A stretch of 24,039 nt of DNA from JAQVXR01 sp050945755 (GTDB lineage Bacteria > Bacillota > Dehalobacteriia > Dehalobacteriales > Dehalobacteriaceae), in the NCBI GenBank assembly GCA_050945755.1, contig JBMNTN010000029.1:1-24039 (forward strand), read 5' to 3'. Shown piece by piece: positions 20,581 to 24,039 of this stretch; position 1 is the stretch's first letter, and each line of letters starts with the position of its first letter. The notes below the pieces were generated by a model. That model was not told where the DNA came from. It did not search any database and was given only the letters and a program-made list of their open reading frames with translations. The position numbers and the translations under genes are program-made.

Positions 20581-21069
20581 GTGGAAGATAAAGCAATTGC
20601 ACTGCTCGAAAAGTTATATATAGAGTTCACAAAGTTTAGGGAAGAAACCAATGAAAGATTCAATGGTATAGATGAAAAATTCGATGGCATTGATGAAAGA
20701 TTCAATGGTATAGATGAAAAATTTGATGGTATTGATGAAAGATTCAATGGTATAGATGAAAGATTCAATGGTATAGATGAAAAATTCGATGGTATTGATG
20801 AAAGATTCAATGGTATAGATGAAAAATTCGATGGTATTGATAAAAGATTCAATGGTATAGATCAAAAATTTAATGGCATCGATGAAAGATTCAATAAGGT
20901 GAATGCTGATCTTAATGGATTAAAGAGCGATTTGATCAGAATCGAAAACAACCATGGGGCGAAACTAGATGCATTATTTGACTTATATACACAGCATACC
21001 CAACAACTGGACAGAATCGCAAGGGCAGTAGCAAGGCATGAGAGTATTATCATTAAAAAGGCAAAATAA
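20581..21069 (+). CDS. Heptad-repeat coiled-coil protein of unknown function
   Basis: 162 aa. After a short helical head, residues 25-101 are 11 uninterrupted heptads of the form (E/K/Q)-(R/K)-F-(N/D)-G-I-D, followed by two degenerate heptads and a helical C-terminal domain (KSDLIRIENN, LDRIARAVARHES). F and I fall 3 and 4 residues apart, as a and d core positions do, so a long parallel coiled coil is expected. Invariant G-I-D turns in every heptad are unusual. No signal peptide or membrane segment is present. GTG 20581 has AAAGGAGG (20565-20572) 8 nt upstream. The function is unknown; open frames on the opposite strand mirror the repeats and are not genes. Confidence 0.8.
   Translation: MEDKAIALLEKLYIEFTKFREETNERFNGIDEKFDGIDERFNGIDEKFDGIDERFNGIDERFNGIDEKFDGIDERFNGIDEKFDGIDKRFNGIDQKFNGIDERFNKVNADLNGLKSDLIRIENNHGAKLDALFDLYTQHTQQLDRIARAVARHESIIIKKAK
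20653..20883 (+). repeat. Tandem 21-bp coding repeat, 11 units (42-bp higher-order unit)
   Basis: Eleven 21-bp units, from codon 25 to 101, alternate between an AGATTCAATGGTATAGATGA form and an AAATTCGATGGTATTGATGA form, giving an approximate 42-bp period with one break (two N-type units in a row at 20737-20778). The near identity at DNA level suggests recent expansion by slippage or recombination. Every change in copy number keeps the reading frame. Confidence 0.9.
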
Positions 21070-21096
21070 CTGGTTTTTTATTTCACTAGAGACAAA

Positions 21097-21122
21097 AAAC
21101 CCCGCATTTTCATGCGAGGTTT
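21097..21122. terminator. Bidirectional terminator between the heptad-repeat gene and tRNA-Trp
   Basis: AAACCCCGCAT (21097-21107) pairs with ATGCGAGGTTT (21112-21122) with one mismatch. On the minus strand it is followed by TTTTTTG, an excellent tRNA terminator. On the plus strand the tail TTTAAATTCTT is weaker. Confidence 0.85.
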
Positions 21123-21132
21123 AAATTCTTGA

Positions 21133-21208
21133 TGGCAGGGGCACCAGGAATCGAACCCGGAACCAACGGATTTGGAGTCCGCTACTCTACCAATTGAGCT
21201 ATACCCCT
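21133..21208 (-). tRNA. tRNA-Trp (anticodon CCA)
   Basis: 76-nt cloverleaf on the minus strand. The acceptor AGGGGTA pairs with TGCCCCT (one wobble pair), then discriminator G and an encoded CCA end. The anticodon arm GCGGA-CTCCAAA-TCCGT gives CCA, read as tryptophan. The T arm is CCGGG-TTCGATT-CCTGG. It is a single tRNA with its own promoter and terminator. Confidence 0.97.
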
Positions 21209-21222
21209 GTGCTGCAAGGTAT

Positions 21223-21251
21223 ATTATAGCGGTTATTGTGCTTTTCGTCAA
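21223..21251 (-). promoter_or_regulatory. Consensus sigma-A promoter of tRNA-Trp
   Basis: On the minus strand TTGACG (21246-21251), a 17-nt spacer and TATAAT (21223-21228) match the housekeeping consensus in 11 of 12 positions. The predicted start is near 21216, 8 nt before the mature 5' end. Confidence 0.9.
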
Positions 21252-21340
21252 CACGTCCGGGCAAAATTTCATGGTAGGAAATTATTTGGCGATGAAGAAT
21301 CATTATAAAAATTTACATTCTATAAACAGGGGATAAATAT

Positions 21341-21892
21341 ATGGCACAAAAGATCGTATGCATTGGAGACAGCATTACATACGGCTACCCGTTTGGGCCG
21401 GAGTATTCTTGGGTTAATCTTGCCTTGAAAAACAAAACAGGGATGCTTACTGTTATTAATAAAGGGATTAACGGCGATACTGCCAGGGGAGTAAAGAAAC
21501 GCTTTGAGCGGGACGTAGTTAAAAACTCTCCTGATACTGTCATCATCACTGTTGGGACCAATGATGCATGGCTGGGGGTCAAAGCAGAAAATTATCTCAA
21601 GATGATTGAGGATTGCTTTTGCCAAGCGCGAGATGCCGGGATCCGGACAATTATTGGGATGCCGGTGCCGGCGCTGGATGCTTTAATCGAAGAAAACCTG
21701 CGAGAGTATCGGGAGCTGCTTCGAGAGTTTTGTCAAGAGCATCGCCTTCAGCTACTGGATTTTTACAGCAGATTCAATTCTGTTTCCTATCGGGAATTAA
21801 CTGATTTTTTTACCGATGAAGTACATCCTTCCTTTGCCGGTTATCGATTAATGGCGGAAGTATTTAGTAAATTCTTAGGCAAGTTAAAATGA
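21341..21892 (+). CDS. SGNH/GDSL-family hydrolase
   Basis: 183-aa esterase/lipase-like hydrolase. Block I is CIGDSITYG (nucleophile S in GDS, near residue 10), block II has G in the NKGINGDTARG segment, block III is VGTNDAW and block V is DEVHPSFAGY with the catalytic D and H. That is the full SGNH set. There is no signal peptide, so the protein is cytosolic and its substrate is unknown (acyl esters of lipids, sugars or CoA are all possible). AGGGGAT (21328-21334) lies 6 nt before ATG 21341. It is a single gene, convergent with the DUF523 gene. Confidence 0.88.
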   Translation: MAQKIVCIGDSITYGYPFGPEYSWVNLALKNKTGMLTVINKGINGDTARGVKKRFERDVVKNSPDTVIITVGTNDAWLGVKAENYLKMIEDCFCQARDAGIRTIIGMPVPALDALIEENLREYRELLREFCQEHRLQLLDFYSRFNSVSYRELTDFFTDEVHPSFAGYRLMAEVFSKFLGKLK

Positions 21893-21924
21893 TATTGCGT
21901 TAAGAAGTTGGCTTTAAAAATTAA

Positions 21925-22401
21925 CTATGGCTTAGTAGCCAAGACAATCTCCTCCAATAAAGGGTCTTCTTCACTGATTACTTTAATGCCCGCCTTGCGG
22001 AGACCGGCGGTAGTGACCCCGCAGCCGGGGACAGTTTGTCCGGAAAAGGTGCCGTCGTATATTTGCGAGACCCCGCAGGAAGGGCTTCTTTCTTTCAAGA
22101 TGGCTAAAGACACTTGGTGTTTTTTCGCCATCTCTTTTACTTTTTCTGCTCCCCGGGAAAAATGTCGGGTAAAGTCATCTCCATGACAGGAAAAAACACG
22201 GGCAGCGCCAGATAGAACATCAAAACCGTTTCCTTTTATAATTTCTGCCGGCGGTCGGGGTGTGGAAAGGCCGCCCAACTCTTCCGGGCAAACGGGAAGG
22301 ACAGGATAATTTCCCAATATATTAATGATTCTGCTGTTTTTGTTATTTTCACCAGAATATTTACAGTTTCTGCCCAGAAGACAGGCGCTGACTATAATCA
22401 T
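21925..22401 (-). CDS. DUF523 family protein
   Basis: 158-aa conserved protein of unknown function. Conserved DUF523 features are the N-terminal VSACLLGRNCKYSG, LPVCPEELGGLSTPRPP and LKERSPSCGVSQIYDGTF, with cysteines likely for a metal or Fe-S site. ATG 22401 overlaps the TGA of the upstream ttcA-like gene as ATGA, a classic translational coupling, and is preferred over ATG 22416. The pairing with a tRNA thiolation-type enzyme hints at sulfur or RNA metabolism, but this is inference from position only. Confidence 0.85.
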   Translation of the reverse strand: MIIVSACLLGRNCKYSGENNKNSRIINILGNYPVLPVCPEELGGLSTPRPPAEIIKGNGFDVLSGAARVFSCHGDDFTRHFSRGAEKVKEMAKKHQVSLAILKERSPSCGVSQIYDGTFSGQTVPGCGVTTAGLRKAGIKVISEEDPLLEEIVLATKP

Positions 22402-23123
22402 TTCTTCACCGTCCATTTTGATTGGTTAAGGTTGCGCAGAGCACTGATCGCTCGGTCCTTGGCATAAGGATTGTCCCTTTCAATCAGTTTAACGATTTCT
22501 TTCATATCCTGTCTTTTTGTGGCTCCGTTTGCCGGACAGGGATTAAAAACTATGGGAAGATCCAAAGATTTTGCCAGCAGGCTGATATCTTTTTCCGGGA
22601 CATAGATAAAAGGTCTAATCACGGTAACATCTTTAATGTCCAGATAGGTAACGGGTGCAAAGGATTCAATGCGACCTTCAAAAAAAGTTTTCAGGAGCAG
22701 AGTTTCCACTGCATCGTCGATATGATGGGCCAGTGCTACTTTTGAGAATCCGTTTTTTTTCGCTAAATTATTTAGGGCACCCCTTCGCATTTTGGCGCAC
22801 AGGGAACAGGGGTTCTTTTCCTGGCGCACGTCAAAGACAATGGGACCGATGCTCGTGGGCTCCAGGTAAAAGGGAATGTTCAAAGAACGACAGAATTTTT
22901 CCAATGGGGAATAATCCACATCCCACCCCATGCTGACATGACCGGCTGCCAGGGGGTATTTATGTTTTGAACGGCGTCGAAATTCATTTAACACATATAG
23001 CAGTGTTAAACTGTCTTTTCCCCCGGAAAGGCCAACCATAATCGGTGCCGGGTCGTCAATCATTTTATAATCCTGAATAGCTTTCATTAATTTTCGCAAA
23101 ATGCGTTCTAATGAGCGGCTCAA
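22398..23123 (-). CDS. TtcA-like tRNA thiolase (PP-loop ATPase, Fe-S)
   Basis: 241-aa PP-loop ATP pyrophosphatase of the TtcA/TtuA family, which adds sulfur to tRNA bases. The P-loop is VGLSGGKDSL (about 31-40), followed by GHVSMGWDVDYSPLE. The Cys pair in NPCSLCAKMRRG (C105, C108) plus C195 in FNPCPANG are the expected three ligands of a [4Fe-4S] cluster as in E. coli TtcA. Whether it makes 2-thiocytidine or another thionucleoside cannot be told. TTG 23123 is chosen because GGAGGTT lies 8-9 nt upstream; TTG 23141 is also in frame but lies in front of that SD. It is divergent from minC and coupled to DUF523. Confidence 0.83.
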   Translation of the reverse strand: MSRSLERILRKLMKAIQDYKMIDDPAPIMVGLSGGKDSLTLLYVLNEFRRRSKHKYPLAAGHVSMGWDVDYSPLEKFCRSLNIPFYLEPTSIGPIVFDVRQEKNPCSLCAKMRRGALNNLAKKNGFSKVALAHHIDDAVETLLLKTFFEGRIESFAPVTYLDIKDVTVIRPFIYVPEKDISLLAKSLDLPIVFNPCPANGATKRQDMKEIVKLIERDNPYAKDRAISALRNLNQSKWTVKK

Positions 23124-23221
23124 TTTTGAGGTAACCTCCAAAAGGTGCTAAATTTTTCCTCCCGGCAGGAAATTTACCGAAAATGCCGAAATATAAATGC
23201 GTAAATATGGGGAGGATTATT

Positions 23222-23887
23222 ATGTTAAAAGAATTAATTAAAATTAAAGGAACCAGGAGAGGGCTTGTTTTCTATTTTAATACAAGGGATGCCAGTTTTG
23301 AAGAATTAAAAAATATTTTAATCGAAAAGTTTCAAAGTTCCAACGGCTTTTTTACCAATGCCCGGTTTATTATTAGCTCCGATAATGATTTAAATGCAGA
23401 GGAAATCCAAATAATAGAAAACATTTGTAAAAAGCATGGTCTAGTAAAAAGTGAAAGTCGGGTTGTTGAGATGGATAGGATTACCACACAAAAAGCAGTT
23501 CCTGCCGACAATAAGACAGAGTACTTTCAGGCTGAAAAAGATGCAGTGCTTTTGACGCGAAATATTCGTTCCGGACAGAAAGTATATGTAAAAGGGAATG
23601 CTGTGATTCTTGGCGATGTCAATCCGGGGGCACAAATTGCCGCCACAGGGAGCATTATTATTATGGGAACAATGCGCGGAATAGCCCATGCCGGTTCTCA
23701 AGGGGATGATATGGCATATGTCATGGCTTTTCGCCTCCGCCCCACCCAGATTCGGATTTCCGATAAAGTATGTCGGGCTCCGGAGAGCCAGTATGCTGTC
23801 GACTATCCGGAAGTTGCCCGGATCGTGGATAACCAGATTATTTTAGAGCCTTATCAGTCTGCAAAACGTAAAGTAGTTAATTTTTAA
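23222..23887 (+). CDS. minC: Septum site-determining protein MinC
   Basis: Inhibitor of FtsZ ring assembly away from midcell. It has 221 aa. The N-terminal FtsZ-inhibiting domain (about 1-75) starts KGTRRGLVFYFNTRDASFEE. A linker follows, and the C-terminal right-handed beta-helix (about 110-215) contains NIRSGQKVYVKGNAVILGDV, NPGAQIAATGSIIIMGTMRG and FRLRPTQIRIS, the MinD-binding half. ATG 23222 is supported by GGGGAGG (23209-23215) 6 nt upstream; an in-frame ATG at 23183 has no SD. A strong terminator follows 66 nt after the stop, so no minD is co-transcribed here. Confidence 0.93.
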   Translation: MLKELIKIKGTRRGLVFYFNTRDASFEELKNILIEKFQSSNGFFTNARFIISSDNDLNAEEIQIIENICKKHGLVKSESRVVEMDRITTQKAVPADNKTEYFQAEKDAVLLTRNIRSGQKVYVKGNAVILGDVNPGAQIAATGSIIIMGTMRGIAHAGSQGDDMAYVMAFRLRPTQIRISDKVCRAPESQYAVDYPEVARIVDNQIILEPYQSAKRKVVNF

Positions 23888-23953
23888 TTAAGTAGGACAA
23901 AACGATTGCCTTTTCTTAAAAAAATGGGAAAGTGTTTTACCCGTAGTTTGTTA

Positions 23954-23990
23954 TTAAGAACCCATGGTAAGTGGGTTCTTAATTGTTTTG
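23954..23990 (+). terminator. Terminator of minC
   Basis: TTAAGAACCCA (23954-23964) and TGGGTTCTTAA (23972-23982) form an 11-bp perfect stem with a 7-nt loop, followed by TTGTTTTG. Nothing further is seen to the window end. Confidence 0.85.
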
Positions 23991-24039
23991 AAAGGCCTTA
24001 CAATAAAGTTTAGAAATTACTAAATATTCATACAACTTG

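Noticed and set aside
20391..20865. Open frames on the minus strand across the heptad-repeat gene, with LSSIPLN- or YTIESF-type repeats
   Set aside because: They mirror the tandem repeat of the plus-strand gene, have no SD, and one runs through the ferredoxin promoter and operator. The plus-strand gene has a promoter, SD and coiled-coil logic.
20653..20883. Tandem repeats considered as a CRISPR array
   Set aside because: Units are contiguous 21-bp blocks with no spacers and encode regular heptads in one open frame.
23183..23221. Upstream ATG for MinC
   Set aside because: No SD; the GGGGAGG at 23209-23215 clearly serves ATG 23222, where MinC homology begins.

Overview
The window reads as chromosomal DNA of an anaerobic, endospore-forming, low-GC Firmicute, most like the Clostridia/Peptococcaceae lineage. 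This rests on SpoVM and SpoVB homologues, two sites fitting a sigma-H promoter, a two-subunit Fe-S class I fumarase, the DUF4264 and TIGR04086 small proteins, a DnaQ-DinG fusion, strong Shine-Dalgarno (SD) sites and frequent TTG/GTG starts. The genus cannot be fixed from the sequence. No phage, insertion sequence or CRISPR is seen. The genes look like core or semi-core genes.

Layout: (1) 1-2935, fumarase alpha and beta plus malic enzyme, a fumarate-to-malate-to-pyruvate operon behind a sigma-H-like promoter and closed by a terminator. (2) 2977-5858, a DnaQ-DinG exonuclease/helicase, also behind a sigma-H-like promoter. (3) 5932-7210, phosphatidylserine decarboxylase and phosphatidylserine synthase, followed by a 23-codon spoVM. 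(4) 7211-7538, a gene-poor stretch with nested palindromes and two dispersed repeats. (5) 7539-8769, a membrane-anchored duplicated-domain protein convergent with a TIGR04086 membrane protein. (6) 8770-9102, a structured intergenic region with a possible pseudoknot and a long-loop terminator. (7) 9103-12283, queD-queE-folE-DUF4264-lepB-surE, a tight operon making the queuosine precursor 7-carboxy-7-deazaguanine and the folate precursor, plus a signal peptidase and a nucleotidase. (8) spoVB, convergent. (9) A lone EF-G paralogue, a BON-domain protein and a ZIP metal transporter. (10) Two paralogous unknown small proteins on the minus strand. (11) A Crp/Fnr regulator convergent with a ferredoxin-like protein that has a palindromic operator 41.5 bp upstream of its predicted transcription start. 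(12) A heptad-repeat coiled-coil protein, tRNA-Trp, an SGNH hydrolase, a coupled TtcA-like/DUF523 pair and minC.

The most interesting points are the unlisted spoVM, the HcpR-type operator arrangement, two repeat families shared between distant intergenic regions (one keeps a stem while its loop changes and is followed by a terminator in both copies), the pseudoknot-capable leader upstream of the queuosine operon, and an array of 11 identical-length 21-bp repeats coding for a coiled coil. None is proven here. Each is tied to positions so it can be checked.
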